Source of the DNA: Flavobacterium collinsii
GTDB lineage: Bacteria > Bacteroidota > Bacteroidia > Flavobacteriales > Flavobacteriaceae
DNA length: 59,995 bases
Assembly (NCBI RefSeq): GCF_902804485.1
Contig: NZ_CADCST010000138.1
Coordinates: forward strand, 1 to 59,995
Reading direction: 5' to 3'
Shown: positions 25,377 through 33,976 of the stretch, in pieces
Position numbering within the stretch: the stretch's first letter is position 1
Layout: the number at the start of each line of letters is the position of its first letter
Notes under the pieces: model-generated
The model's input: the letters and a program-made list of their open reading frames with translations, nothing else
What the model was told of the DNA's origin: nothing
The model's database searches: none
Program-made: the position numbers and the translations under genes

Positions 25377-25790
25377 ATGACAATACATCACTTCCTTCGT
25401 TTATCATTTATAGCACTTTTTGTAATAACAGCTCTTTTTTGTATTTACTTTATCATTAAAAAGCAACAAAATAAAAAAGCTCCTAAATTACTTACCAAAG
25501 AAAAATACAGTGCTACAATGATTGGTAAAATGACTGAAATAAAGGCTTCAGATAAAAACAATTTTAATATCTGGCCTTATATCAGCAAATTAAAAGCCGC
25601 TAAAGTACTATCGAGCAAAGTTAAAGAATCTCAATTGGTGCATAAAATCTACAGAAATTCAACGGAAGATTTTGAACACATTTTGTTGTCTACCGAAGAA
25701 GAAAATCATTTTGTTGTAATTGTTGCTAATAAAAGCAAAAAGAAAACAATTGGGTATTTTTTCTACGATTTAAATGGATTATATGCTTAA
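25377..25790 (+). CDS. Hypothetical membrane-anchored protein, 137 aa
   Basis: A single N-terminal helix (about 8-28, LSFIALFVITALFCIYFII), then a Lys-rich linker and a small soluble domain of alternating strands (residues 40-137) ending FVVIVANKSKKKTIGYFFYDLNGLYA. Function not recognised. Its stop overlaps the end of the convergent GT9 gene by 12 bases. Confidence 0.75.
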   Translation: MTIHHFLRLSFIALFVITALFCIYFIIKKQQNKKAPKLLTKEKYSATMIGKMTEIKASDKNNFNIWPYISKLKAAKVLSSKVKESQLVHKIYRNSTEDFEHILLSTEEENHFVVIVANKSKKKTIGYFFYDLNGLYA

Positions 25791-26825
25791 CTGAATCTTC
25801 TCCACTACTTCTTTTGGAGAAATCGATCTCATAGCGTCTTCATAACCCTCAACGATTTTGTTTCCATAAACAGATGTTGGTAATTTTGGATATTGATTTC
25901 TATCTGAAACCAAAGCATTTTCCATTGTTTGTCCGAATGGTAAAAATCCTGCATACGGATGTGTAGCACCCCAAAGTGTAATTACTTTCACTCCCAGCAT
26001 TGCAGCAATATGGGCGTTTCCGGAATCCATAGATAGCATGACATCCAAATTACTAATCAGTTGTAATTCCTGCTGAAATTTAATTTTTCCAGCCATATTA
26101 ATTACATTTTCAAATGGTTCTGAAAGGGAATCCAGAATTTCAATTTCTTTCTTTCCTCCTCCAAAAAGTAAAATTTTACAGGATTTATTCTCTGCTAATT
26201 TTGCAATTACTTCCTGCATTAGATCTTGGGGATAAACCTTAGAATTGTATTGGGCAAAAGGTGCAATACCAATTAATTTATGGCTTTGGTTACCAATTAT
26301 TTCTAAAATATCTGAGCTTAATATTGCTTTTTTCGGATACTCCGGATTCGATAAATCTAAAGGAAAACCAAGTTTTTCAAAGACTTTTGCGTGTCTTTCG
26401 AACATAGTCGGCAACTGCTTAAAAATTTTATTCTCGGCACGCGTTAGTTCTTTTTTACCATCACGGCCTTTATCAACTGTGGCTCTTTTTTTTCCGCTTA
26501 AAACGAAAAGAAGATTTACAATTTTAGATCTCAGAACGTTATGAAGATCTGCAAAAGCATCAATTTTAAGTTTTTTTACGTCAGCGTACAACCTTAAAAG
26601 CCCTGCAAATCCTTTGTGGCGTTCTTTTTCGTCAAAGGCAAAAAAATCAAGATTAGGAATTCCTTCAAAAAAAGGTTTAAAAAACGGACGCGATATTACA
26701 GTGATTTTAACGGTTGGATACTGTTTTACAAAAGCGCGCAAAACAGGAACCGTCATGGCGACATCTCCCATTGCGGATAGTCTCATGACGGCTATATGCT
26801 TTATTCTATTGGACAACTCTGCCAA
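25779..26825 (-). CDS. Glycosyltransferase family 9 (heptosyltransferase-like)
   Basis: 348 residues with the GT-B fold of ADP-heptose:LPS heptosyltransferases: N-terminal VMRLSAMGDVAMTVPVLRAF (13-32), C-terminal donor-binding block LLFGGGKKEIE, and DVMLSMDSGNAHIAAMLGVKVITLWGATHP. It likely adds a heptose or related sugar to lipid A core or another glycan at the inner membrane. The only upstream start codons are TTG (26825, 26816), unless the first ATG (26786) is used. It follows the DUF4254 gene after 1 base. Confidence 0.9.
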   Translation of the reverse strand: MAELSNRIKHIAVMRLSAMGDVAMTVPVLRAFVKQYPTVKITVISRPFFKPFFEGIPNLDFFAFDEKERHKGFAGLLRLYADVKKLKIDAFADLHNVLRSKIVNLLFVLSGKKRATVDKGRDGKKELTRAENKIFKQLPTMFERHAKVFEKLGFPLDLSNPEYPKKAILSSDILEIIGNQSHKLIGIAPFAQYNSKVYPQDLMQEVIAKLAENKSCKILLFGGGKKEIEILDSLSEPFENVINMAGKIKFQQELQLISNLDVMLSMDSGNAHIAAMLGVKVITLWGATHPYAGFLPFGQTMENALVSDRNQYPKLPTSVYGNKIVEGYEDAMRSISPKEVVEKIQLSI

Positions 26826-26826
26826 A

Positions 26827-27432
26827 TTATTTTTTGTTTTGGTATAAAACAGGATTCAATTCGTCGTCATTGTACATTTTCATTTGTTTGTACACTTTCA
26901 TAAATTTATCTCCATTTTCAATATCAGTCAATAGATCATCAATCGCAGTAGACAAATCACTTCTTTGCTCTAAAAGCACATTTAATTTCTCCTGACATTT
27001 ATCTCTGTGTTCTTGTGAAGCTTCAGCACGAGTGGCTTCTTCATGCATGTGATAAATTTTTAAAGCTAAAATAGACAATCGGTCAAAAGCCCATGCCGGA
27101 CTTTCAGAATTGATTTTTGCGCCATCTTTTACTTTTACATCACTGTATTTTTGCAAAAAGTAGCTGTCGATGTATTCAACCATATCTGTACGTTCCTGGT
27201 TTGAGGCATCGATTCTTCTTTTTAGAGTCAGAGCAGCTACCGGATCGATTTTCGGATCACGAATAATATCTTCAAAATGCCATTGAACAGTGTCAATCCA
27301 GTTTTTTAAATACAATAAATGCTCAAACTTATCCTTTGGGTAAGGATTGTTTATAGGTTGATCAACATTATCAAATTGGTGATAATCTTTGATGCTTTGT
27401 TCGAAAACAGAATATGCTAATTTTGAAAACAT
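26827..27432 (-). CDS. DUF4254 family protein
   Basis: 201 residues from the ATG at 27432. A GTG seven codons earlier is in frame, but it lies inside the -7 element, so the ATG is used. Helical, soluble, with the DUF4254 features W-H-F-E-D-x-x-R-D-P (WHFEDIIRDP) and a central R-R-I-D-A-x-N-Q-x-R-T block. The family is almost always coded next to GT9 heptosyltransferases, as here, so a role in lipopolysaccharide core synthesis is inferred; biochemistry unknown. Confidence 0.85.
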   Translation of the reverse strand: MFSKLAYSVFEQSIKDYHQFDNVDQPINNPYPKDKFEHLLYLKNWIDTVQWHFEDIIRDPKIDPVAALTLKRRIDASNQERTDMVEYIDSYFLQKYSDVKVKDGAKINSESPAWAFDRLSILALKIYHMHEEATRAEASQEHRDKCQEKLNVLLEQRSDLSTAIDDLLTDIENGDKFMKVYKQMKMYNDDELNPVLYQNKK

Positions 27433-27452
27433 GTCTTTATTTATTAGAGACA

Positions 27453-27460
27453 CAAAGATA
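27453..27460 (-). promoter_or_regulatory. -7 element of the DUF4254-GT9 operon
   Basis: TATCTTTG on the minus strand, 20 bases upstream of the ATG at 27432; it overlaps the GTG alternative start. Confidence 0.6.
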
Positions 27461-27543
27461 CTTTTTATACTTTTATGGTGTGAAGAAAACGATTAATTTT
27501 TCGTTATTGCACTACAATATATCCATAATTCTAAAATTTCATT

Positions 27544-28197
27544 ATGAAAATTCATTATATCTCCAAAAACAACAGTGTCTTAAATCATTTTTTGGGCCAA
27601 ATCAGAAATGTAAATGTTCAGAACGACAGTATGCGTTTTCGAAGAAATATTGAAAGAATTGGCGAAATTATGGCTTATGAACTGAGCAAGGATCTTGCTT
27701 ATAAAAATGTCGAAATTCAAACTCCGTTAGGCATTAAAGAAACTACCGAAATAGAAAGTGATTTGGTTTTATGTTCTATTTTAAGAGCCGGTTTACCGTT
27801 GCATAATGGTTTTCTAAATTACTTTGACCATGCCGAAAACAGCTTTGTTTCGGCCTGTAGGTATCATCCAAATAACGATGCTGAATTTGAAATCCGGGTT
27901 GAATATCAAGCGGTTTCAAACATAAACGACAAAACGGTTTTACTTCTTGATCCAATGCTGGCAACAGGTCAGTCTATTGTTGCAGTTCACGAAAAACTCA
28001 TTCAAAATGCAACTCCAAAAGAAATTCATATTGTAGTGGTTATCGCAGCACCAGAAGGCGTTGCTTTTCTTGAGGAAAATCTTCCTGAAAACTGTCATTT
28101 ATGGGTCGCTTCTTTAGACGAAAAGCTAAATGAAAAGAACTACATTGTTCCGGGGCTTGGTGATGCAGGCGATCTTGCTTACGGAAGTAAATTATAA
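27544..28197 (+). CDS. upp: Uracil phosphoribosyltransferase
   Basis: 217 residues. The PRPP-binding loop LLLDPMLATGQS (about 133-144) and the C-terminal uracil-binding block IVPGLGDAGDLAYG (201-214) are diagnostic, and RAGLPLHNG (81-89) is the active-site loop. It salvages uracil to UMP with PRPP. It is divergent from DUF4254, and its stop overlaps the end of the convergent DUF6427 gene by 6 bases, so antisense read-through is likely. Confidence 0.96.
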   Translation: MKIHYISKNNSVLNHFLGQIRNVNVQNDSMRFRRNIERIGEIMAYELSKDLAYKNVEIQTPLGIKETTEIESDLVLCSILRAGLPLHNGFLNYFDHAENSFVSACRYHPNNDAEFEIRVEYQAVSNINDKTVLLLDPMLATGQSIVAVHEKLIQNATPKEIHIVVVIAAPEGVAFLEENLPENCHLWVASLDEKLNEKNYIVPGLGDAGDLAYGSKL

Positions 28198-29121
28198 CTG
28201 AGAGAAAAATGTAAATAAACTACACAAAATCAACACGTAAAATACAATTTCGTTATTCAATTTTTGTTGCATATACTCTACATGACTTGCTGCCATGATG
28301 GTCAAAGGTGCAATACTAAAAAAGAGTAAATCGTTACTTTTATCTGTTGAAAGAATGTACACAAAGGCCGCAATAAAAAAACATGCTACTACTTTTTTGT
28401 ATGAAGAATGTAGTATTTGCGGTCGATTAGACAACGTCATCAGCATCGAAACTACAAAAAATAAAGATACAGCCACATAGATTGAAAGTGCTCCGTTTTC
28501 GTAATTGCTCTTGAAATAATCAATATTAAAATCGATTACAGCACGTTTCTGAAAAAACTCAGTTATATCAATATGGAAGATTAAGGAGATCAATAAAAAG
28601 ATTATCGATACCGCAATAAGCGCTATAAATGGTAAAATCCAGTTTCTATAATCTCTCGAAACATGAAAAACGATGGAGATAAAAACTAAAATCAGAAAGA
28701 GAATACACCAAAATTGAAATAAAGAAGCTATTAAAATCCAAAATGAAGCATCAAATATTTTTTCTTTTGAAGCTTTTAAAGATTGCAGCGAAATCAATCT
28801 TCGAAGTGCCAGCAGTACAAAAAAGTTCGCATATATTACATTAGCATTGTTAAATATCGTGGGGAAAAACAATAGAAACAATAAGTAAAAAAATATCGCG
28901 TATCCATTGTCTTTACTAAGTCCGTTCTTTTTTACGATAAAATTAATCAGGAAAAAAGACGCCAAAATAAAGCACAACAAACTCACTTTTTGGAACGCCA
29001 AAAAATAAGAACTCACCCATGATGGTTCCTGAATTTGAAAAAGAAAAAAGAAAACCAGTATCAAAATTACGACCAATGAATAATTTAATGGCGTAGATTT
29101 TTTAAAAACACTTGTTATCAT
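28192..29121 (-). CDS. DUF6427 family multi-pass membrane protein
   Basis: 309 residues with about eight hydrophobic helices, starting MITSVFKKSTPLNYSLVV. It matches my memory of DUF6427, a Flavobacteriia family coded next to upp and the small DUF6341 protein, as here. Charged loops are short and no catalytic motif is seen. Function unknown. Confidence 0.75.
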   Translation of the reverse strand: MITSVFKKSTPLNYSLVVILILVFFFLFQIQEPSWVSSYFLAFQKVSLLCFILASFFLINFIVKKNGLSKDNGYAIFFYLLFLLFFPTIFNNANVIYANFFVLLALRRLISLQSLKASKEKIFDASFWILIASLFQFWCILFLILVFISIVFHVSRDYRNWILPFIALIAVSIIFLLISLIFHIDITEFFQKRAVIDFNIDYFKSNYENGALSIYVAVSLFFVVSMLMTLSNRPQILHSSYKKVVACFFIAAFVYILSTDKSNDLLFFSIAPLTIMAASHVEYMQQKLNNEIVFYVLILCSLFTFFSQL

Positions 29122-29133
29122 AAGGATATTTTA

Positions 29134-29141
29134 TACTTTTG
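29134..29141 (+). promoter_or_regulatory. -7 element upstream of the DUF6341 gene
   Basis: TACTTTTG on the plus strand in the DUF6427/DUF6341 divergent gap; it would give a long leader of about 114 bases. Confidence 0.4.
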
Positions 29142-29261
29142 TGATTGTAAATATAATACTTGTTTAAAAAGGAAAACCAACAAGTTGAAAAAAGATTCTA
29201 CTACTAGACTTCTGGTTTCAATGCGTTACACAACAATAAATAACATATAATTTTATAAATT

Positions 29262-29492
29262 ATGACAGCTTTTTTTGAAGGAATACAGTACTTATTCGTT
29301 AACATTTTATTCGCTCCACTTGATTTTTTACGTCGTTTGGAACTTGTTACCTGGTTTGGTGCTAATACTATTAACTGGATTTTTATGATCATCTGTTCAT
29401 GCGCAATCGTTTATTGGATCAAACAATTACGCATTTTTGATGACGCCGGAACTGAAAACCAAGATACTACAGCTCACTCTTTTTTAAAGTAA
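29262..29492 (+). CDS. DUF6341 family small membrane protein
   Basis: 76 residues with two helices (about 6-20 and 35-52, NWIFMIICSCAIVYWI), a conserved-looking FAPLDFLRRLE stretch between them, and an acidic tail. Placed beside DUF6427 and upp as I recall for DUF6341 in Flavobacteriaceae. Its stop overlaps the 3' end of the convergent purD by 9 bases. Function unknown. Confidence 0.75.
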   Translation: MTAFFEGIQYLFVNILFAPLDFLRRLELVTWFGANTINWIFMIICSCAIVYWIKQLRIFDDAGTENQDTTAHSFLK

Positions 29493-30758
29493 GTCGAAGC
29501 CAATATCTTTTCTAAAATACATCTTATCAAAATTTAGTTTATCTATATTTTGGTAAGATTTTTTTATGGCCTGCTGGAAATCGTCTCCATAAGATGTTAC
29601 GGTTAGTACACGTCCTCCGTTACTAACGATGTTCTCGCCTTCTAATTTTGTTCCTGCATGAAAAACAATAGAATCGGTAATGTTTTCTAAACCTGTAATT
29701 ACTTTTCCTTTTTCAAAATCTTCCGGATATCCGCCAGAAACCACCATAATAGTAGTCGCACTTCTTGGATCTACCTGTAATTCGAATGAATCTAATTTTT
29801 GATTGGCCACTGCAAGAAACAATTCGACTAAATCTGATTCTAATCTTGGCACTACAACTTCAGTCTCAGGATCTCCCATTCTTACATTGTACTCAATAAC
29901 GATTGGTTCGTTTTTTACATTGATCAGACCAATAAATACAAATCCTTTATATTCGATTCCATCTTTCTGGAAACCTTCAATAGTTGGTTTTACGATACGT
30001 GTTTCAATTTTTTCCATCAAAACAGCATCAACATAAGGAACCGGAGAAACAGCTCCCATTCCACCTGTATTTAAACCTGTATCACCTTCGCCAATACGTT
30101 TGTAATCTTTTGCCGTTGGTAAAATTTTATAGCTTTTACCGTCAGTTAAAACAAAACAGCTTAATTCTATTCCGTCCAAAAATTCTTCGATAACTACTTT
30201 TGAACTTGCTGCTCCAAATTTTTCGTGAACCAGCATGTTTCTTAATTCTGTTTTAGCTTCTTCTAAATCCTGAATAATCAAAACTCCTTTTCCTGCGGCC
30301 AAACCATCTGCTTTTAAAACATAGGGAGGCTGTAATGTTTCTAAGAAAGCACATCCATTCTCTACTGTTTCAGCCGTAAAACTGTCGTAAGCAGCAGTTG
30401 GAATATTATGTTTCATTAAAAACTCTTTGGCAAATTCTTTACTTCCTTCTAACTGAGCTCCCAATTTTGATGGCCCAATAACCGGAATATGTTGTAAACT
30501 CTCGTCGTTTTTAAAATAATCGTAAATCCCTTTTACCAAAGGATCTTCTGGTCCTACGACCACCATTTTTACATTTTCCTTAATTACAAATGCTTTGATC
30601 GCATCAAAATCTGTTGGAGACATTGCGACGTTTGTAGCAATTGCTGCCGTTCCTGCATTTCCTGGTGCAACAAAAAGTTTTTCGCAAAGCGGACTCTGAG
30701 TCATTTTCCACGCAAAAGCATGCTCTCTTCCGCCGGATCCCAATAGTAAAATTGTCAT
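29484..30758 (-). CDS. purD: Phosphoribosylamine-glycine ligase (GARS)
   Basis: 424 residues with N domain LLLGSGGREHAFAWKM (4-19), the ATP-grasp core (about 105-325; FAKEFLMKHNIPTAAY, YVLKADGLAAGKGV, MGAVSP), NVRMGDPETEVVVPRL and the C domain (from about 330). It joins glycine to phosphoribosylamine in step 2 of purine synthesis. Monocistronic, with its own -7 element. Confidence 0.97.
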   Translation of the reverse strand: MTILLLGSGGREHAFAWKMTQSPLCEKLFVAPGNAGTAAIATNVAMSPTDFDAIKAFVIKENVKMVVVGPEDPLVKGIYDYFKNDESLQHIPVIGPSKLGAQLEGSKEFAKEFLMKHNIPTAAYDSFTAETVENGCAFLETLQPPYVLKADGLAAGKGVLIIQDLEEAKTELRNMLVHEKFGAASSKVVIEEFLDGIELSCFVLTDGKSYKILPTAKDYKRIGEGDTGLNTGGMGAVSPVPYVDAVLMEKIETRIVKPTIEGFQKDGIEYKGFVFIGLINVKNEPIVIEYNVRMGDPETEVVVPRLESDLVELFLAVANQKLDSFELQVDPRSATTIMVVSGGYPEDFEKGKVITGLENITDSIVFHAGTKLEGENIVSNGGRVLTVTSYGDDFQQAIKKSYQNIDKLNFDKMYFRKDIGFDLL

Positions 30759-30783
30759 GGTATAGTTGTATTTAGTTGTGGTG

Positions 30784-30791
30784 CAAAAATA
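30784..30791 (-). promoter_or_regulatory. -7 element of purD
   Basis: TATTTTTG on the minus strand, 25 bases upstream of the ATG. Confidence 0.5.
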
Positions 30792-30865
30792 ATTGCTTTT
30801 GTACGTAAAAAATAATTAAATCTTAAAAAGTTGTTGATTCTTCTCTGTTAGTAATTCGATAGTAT

Positions 30866-30873
30866 TATTTTTG
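30866..30873 (+). promoter_or_regulatory. -7 element of the CapK-like gene
   Basis: TATTTTTG on the plus strand, 19 bases upstream of the ATG at 30893. Confidence 0.5.
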
Positions 30874-30892
30874 GCAAAAATTAATACTTCAA

Positions 30893-32203
30893 ATGATTTC
30901 TCTTTTTGATATTTCGCTGCAATTAAATGGTTTTCCAATAAAGAAGGCCAAAGCCGAATTGGATGAAATCAAGAATTTATCTGAAAAGAAATATGCTCGT
31001 TTTCTTCAGAATAAAAAAGAAGAAATTGTCACTTTTCATCTGAAAAACAACTCTTTCTATAAAGAATTAGTTGGTGATATAACCGAATTGAAATGGGAAA
31101 GCTTACCCGTTTTAAACAAACAAAATTTACAAAAACCGCTCGAAGAAAGACTCTCAAAAGGTTATTCCAGAAAAAACATATACCTCAACAAAACATCCGG
31201 ATCCAGTGGTACCCCTTTTGTTTTTGCTAAAGATAAATATTGCCATGCCTTAACCTGGACTTCTATTTTTATGCGTTTCAGCTGGTACCATATCGATTTT
31301 AATCGCTCCTACCAGGCTCGTTTTTATGGTATTCCGATGGATTTTATTGGATATCATAAAGAACGGATTAAGGATTTTTTGACACATCGTTTTCGCTTTC
31401 CGGTTTTTGATTTATCTGATGCTGTTCTCGAAAAATTTCTGCAAAAGTTTAAAACTAAAAAATTCGATTATATCAACGGTTATACAAGTTCAATCGTTTT
31501 GTTTGCCAAATACTTAGAACAAAATAATCTTATTTTAAAAGAAATTTGCCCCACGTTAAAGGCCTGTTTTGTTACTTCGGAAATGCTTTTTGAATCGGAT
31601 AAAAAGCTCTTGCAAAGACAACTCGGAATTCCTGTTATTAATGAATATGGCGCTTCAGAATTGGATTTGATTGCTTTTGAAAACTTAAATGATGATTGGC
31701 AAGTAAATGCTGAAACGCTGTTTGTTGAAATTTTAGACGAAAACAATCAGGTTTTGCCTTACGGTAACGAAGGTCGAATTGTGATTACCTCTTTATTCAA
31801 CAAAGCGCATCCATTTATTCGATATGATATTGGTGATATTGGAATTTTAGACGAAAAAAGTACACCTCAAAAGCCTATTCTAAAAAAACTGATTGGAAGA
31901 ACCAACGACATTGCAATTCTGCCAAGCGGAAAAAAATCACCTGGTCTAACCTTTTATTATGTAACCAAAAGCATTATTGAAGATGACGGAAATGTTAAAG
32001 AATTTATCATCAAACAAATGCAATTAGACTCTTTTGAAATTGAGTATGTAAGTGATATCGAATTAAATGCAGCTCAAATTGAAAAAATAGATAAGGCAAT
32101 TTTTACCTATTTAGAACCCAATTTAAATTTTAGTTTTACCCGAAAAAAGGTTCTTGAAAGAAGCAATAGTGGAAAGTTAAAACAATTTAAATCTTGTCTT
32201 TAA
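30893..32203 (+). CDS. CapK/PaaK-like adenylate-forming enzyme
   Basis: 436 residues of the ANL superfamily: phosphate-binding loop LNKTSGSSGTPF (about 98-109), NEYGASELD (adenine-binding region), and a hinge/C-terminal R-T-N-D region (LIGRTNDI). It resembles phenylacetate-CoA ligase and CapK, which sit in capsule loci. It probably activates a carboxylate (acyl-AMP) used in polysaccharide modification; substrate unknown. It begins the polysaccharide locus. Confidence 0.85.
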   Translation: MISLFDISLQLNGFPIKKAKAELDEIKNLSEKKYARFLQNKKEEIVTFHLKNNSFYKELVGDITELKWESLPVLNKQNLQKPLEERLSKGYSRKNIYLNKTSGSSGTPFVFAKDKYCHALTWTSIFMRFSWYHIDFNRSYQARFYGIPMDFIGYHKERIKDFLTHRFRFPVFDLSDAVLEKFLQKFKTKKFDYINGYTSSIVLFAKYLEQNNLILKEICPTLKACFVTSEMLFESDKKLLQRQLGIPVINEYGASELDLIAFENLNDDWQVNAETLFVEILDENNQVLPYGNEGRIVITSLFNKAHPFIRYDIGDIGILDEKSTPQKPILKKLIGRTNDIAILPSGKKSPGLTFYYVTKSIIEDDGNVKEFIIKQMQLDSFEIEYVSDIELNAAQIEKIDKAIFTYLEPNLNFSFTRKKVLERSNSGKLKQFKSCL

Positions 32204-32225
32204 TGTAAATAAAATCCTATATTTG
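32194..32225 (+). promoter_or_regulatory. Promoter of the ORF6N gene
   Basis: TTG (32194-32196), 21 bases, then TATATTTG (32218-32225), within the flavobacterial spacing. The ATG is 23 bases further. Confidence 0.6.
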
Positions 32226-32248
32226 TTTTTTTTTCTAATTAAAAACTT

Positions 32249-32770
32249 ATGCAGGATCAATCGTTACTTTCAGAAGAAACTATTTCCAACAAAATATATT
32301 ACATCCGCAATCAAAAAGTAATGTTAGATAGTGATTTAGCATTGCTTTATGATGTGGAAACGAAAAGATTAAATGAACAAGTTAAAAGAAATTTATCACG
32401 ATTTCCTTCAGATTTCATGTTTCAACTTACTAAAAACGAATTTGAAAACTTGAAGTCGCAAATTGCGACTTCAAGTTGGGGCGGAAACAGAAAATTACCT
32501 TTTGTTTTCACTGAACATGGTATTTTAATGCTCTCAAGTGTCTTAAAAAGTGACAAAGCAATTCAAACCAATATTCAGATCATGCGCATTTTCACGAAAG
32601 TGAGACAAATGCTTTTGGATACAACTGAAATAAAAGTTGATATTCTACAAATTCAAAAGAAGTTAGAGAATCACGATAAGAATATTGAATTGGTTTTTTC
32701 CTATTTAGATGAATTGACAGAGAAAAAAGAAAATGAAAGTGAAAGAGTAAAAATTGGATATAAAAAATAG
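32249..32770 (+). CDS. ORF6N domain protein
   Basis: 173 residues. The N-terminal ORF6N domain (about 12-95) is clear: YYIRNQKVMLDSDLALLYDVETKRLNEQVKRN, then FPSDFMFQLT and the NRKLPFVFTEHGILMLSSVL block. A coiled-coil-like tail follows (about 115-165). The domain is typical of phage anti-repressor-like proteins (KilA-N relatives) and probably binds DNA, but many Bacteroidota carry stand-alone chromosomal copies. It lies alone between two polysaccharide genes with its own promoter, and carries a 31-base palindrome inside its coding region. It may be a passenger of transfer. Confidence 0.9.
   Translation: MQDQSLLSEETISNKIYYIRNQKVMLDSDLALLYDVETKRLNEQVKRNLSRFPSDFMFQLTKNEFENLKSQIATSSWGGNRKLPFVFTEHGILMLSSVLKSDKAIQTNIQIMRIFTKVRQMLLDTTEIKVDILQIQKKLENHDKNIELVFSYLDELTEKKENESERVKIGYKK
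32447..32477. repeat. 31-base perfect inverted repeat inside the ORF6N gene
   Basis: 15-bp arms (32447-32461 and 32463-32477) around one base, within codons for NLKSQIATSSW. A coding sequence would not produce this by chance; it may be a binding site or reflect family history. Confidence 0.8.
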
Positions 32771-32844
32771 TTCATTAATTCTCCTAAATCACACTTAGAT
32801 ATTGAAGAAAGTCTTTCAATCGACAAAGAATTCAATTTAAACTT

Positions 32845-32852
32845 TACTTTTG
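32845..32852 (+). promoter_or_regulatory. -7 element of wecB
   Basis: TACTTTTG on the plus strand, 35 bases upstream of the wecB ATG. Confidence 0.5.
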
Positions 32853-32887
32853 CCAAAAGAACGTTTTAAAAAGAATTCACTCAACCT

Positions 32888-33976
32888 ATGAAAATCACCC
32901 TAATCGCAGGTGCAAGACCTAATTTTATAAAAATAGCTCCCCTCATTAATGCTATACAAAACAAACAAAATGAAGGTTTTGATGTTTCGTTTCGATTGGT
33001 TCATACAGGTCAGCATTACGATAAAAACTTAAGTGATACTTTTTTTGAAGAATTAAATATTCCCAAACCAAATGTAAATCTGGAAGTGAAAAGTGGTTCT
33101 CAAGCCGAACAAACTGCCGCAATTATGATTGCTTTTGAGAAGGAATTACTTCAAAATCCTACTGATTTGGTTTTAGTTGTTGGTGATGTAAACTCCACTA
33201 TGGCGTGCTCGATTGTTGCCAAAAAATGCAATACTAAGGTAGCGCATGTTGAAGCGGGAATTCGTTCCGGAGATTTAACAATGCCGGAAGAAATCAATAG
33301 GATACTGACGGATAGTATTACCGATTACTTTTTTACAACCTCAACTTCAGCCTCAGATAATTTATTAAAATTAGGCTCCGATCCTGAAAATGTACATTTC
33401 GTAGGAAATGTTATGATCGATACTTTGTACCAAAACATCAATAGAATTTCTCCTCCTGATTTTTGGGAAGAACATCAGCTTAGTGAAAAAAACTATATCG
33501 TTCTAACCTTGCACCGCCCCGGAAATGTCGACGAGGTTTCTTCTCTTATTGCTTTGCTTCAGGGAATTGATGATTTGGTAACTAACAAAAAAATACTATT
33601 TCCTATTCATCCCAGAACACAGGCTATTTTGGGGGAAAATGCAATTTCTTTTGAAAATATCATTTTTGTTGCACCGCAAAGCTATCTGAATTTCATGTAT
33701 TTAATAAAAAACAGTTTTGCAGTTATTACCGATAGCGGCGGTATTTCTGAAGAAACAACTGTAATGGGAATTCCCTGCTTTACAATGCGAAATAATACAG
33801 AGCGTCCTGAAACAGAAACCATTGGATCTAACACTATTGTGGGAACATCCTTAGAAAATTTACAAAAGGTATTTCATTCCTTCTTAAAAAATGGTCCTCG
33901 AAAAAGTGGCATTCCTAAATTATGGGATGGAAAAGCCTCTGAGCGAATTGTTACAATTTTACTGGATAAAAACTAA
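32888..33976 (+). CDS. wecB: UDP-N-acetylglucosamine 2-epimerase (non-hydrolysing)
   Basis: 362 residues with GARPNFIKIAPL at the N-terminus, HTGQHYD (38-44), HVEAGIRSGD, MPEEINRILTD, TLHRPGNVD (active-site His) and DSGGISEETTVMGIPCF with RNNTERPE near the C-terminus. It interconverts UDP-GlcNAc and UDP-ManNAc, supplying ManNAc-derived sugars for the surface polysaccharide. Its stop codon shares a base with the next ATG (TAATG), so the glycosyltransferase is translationally coupled. Confidence 0.96.
   Translation: MKITLIAGARPNFIKIAPLINAIQNKQNEGFDVSFRLVHTGQHYDKNLSDTFFEELNIPKPNVNLEVKSGSQAEQTAAIMIAFEKELLQNPTDLVLVVGDVNSTMACSIVAKKCNTKVAHVEAGIRSGDLTMPEEINRILTDSITDYFFTTSTSASDNLLKLGSDPENVHFVGNVMIDTLYQNINRISPPDFWEEHQLSEKNYIVLTLHRPGNVDEVSSLIALLQGIDDLVTNKKILFPIHPRTQAILGENAISFENIIFVAPQSYLNFMYLIKNSFAVITDSGGISEETTVMGIPCFTMRNNTERPETETIGSNTIVGTSLENLQKVFHSFLKNGPRKSGIPKLWDGKASERIVTILLDKN

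Noticed and set aside
29484..30758. A riboswitch before purD
   Set aside because: The leader is only about 25 bases from the -7 element to the ATG, too short for a purine riboswitch.
32249..32770. Prophage remnant suggested by the ORF6N gene
   Set aside because: No capsid, tail, integrase or lysis genes are near; such genes occur alone in many Bacteroidota chromosomes.
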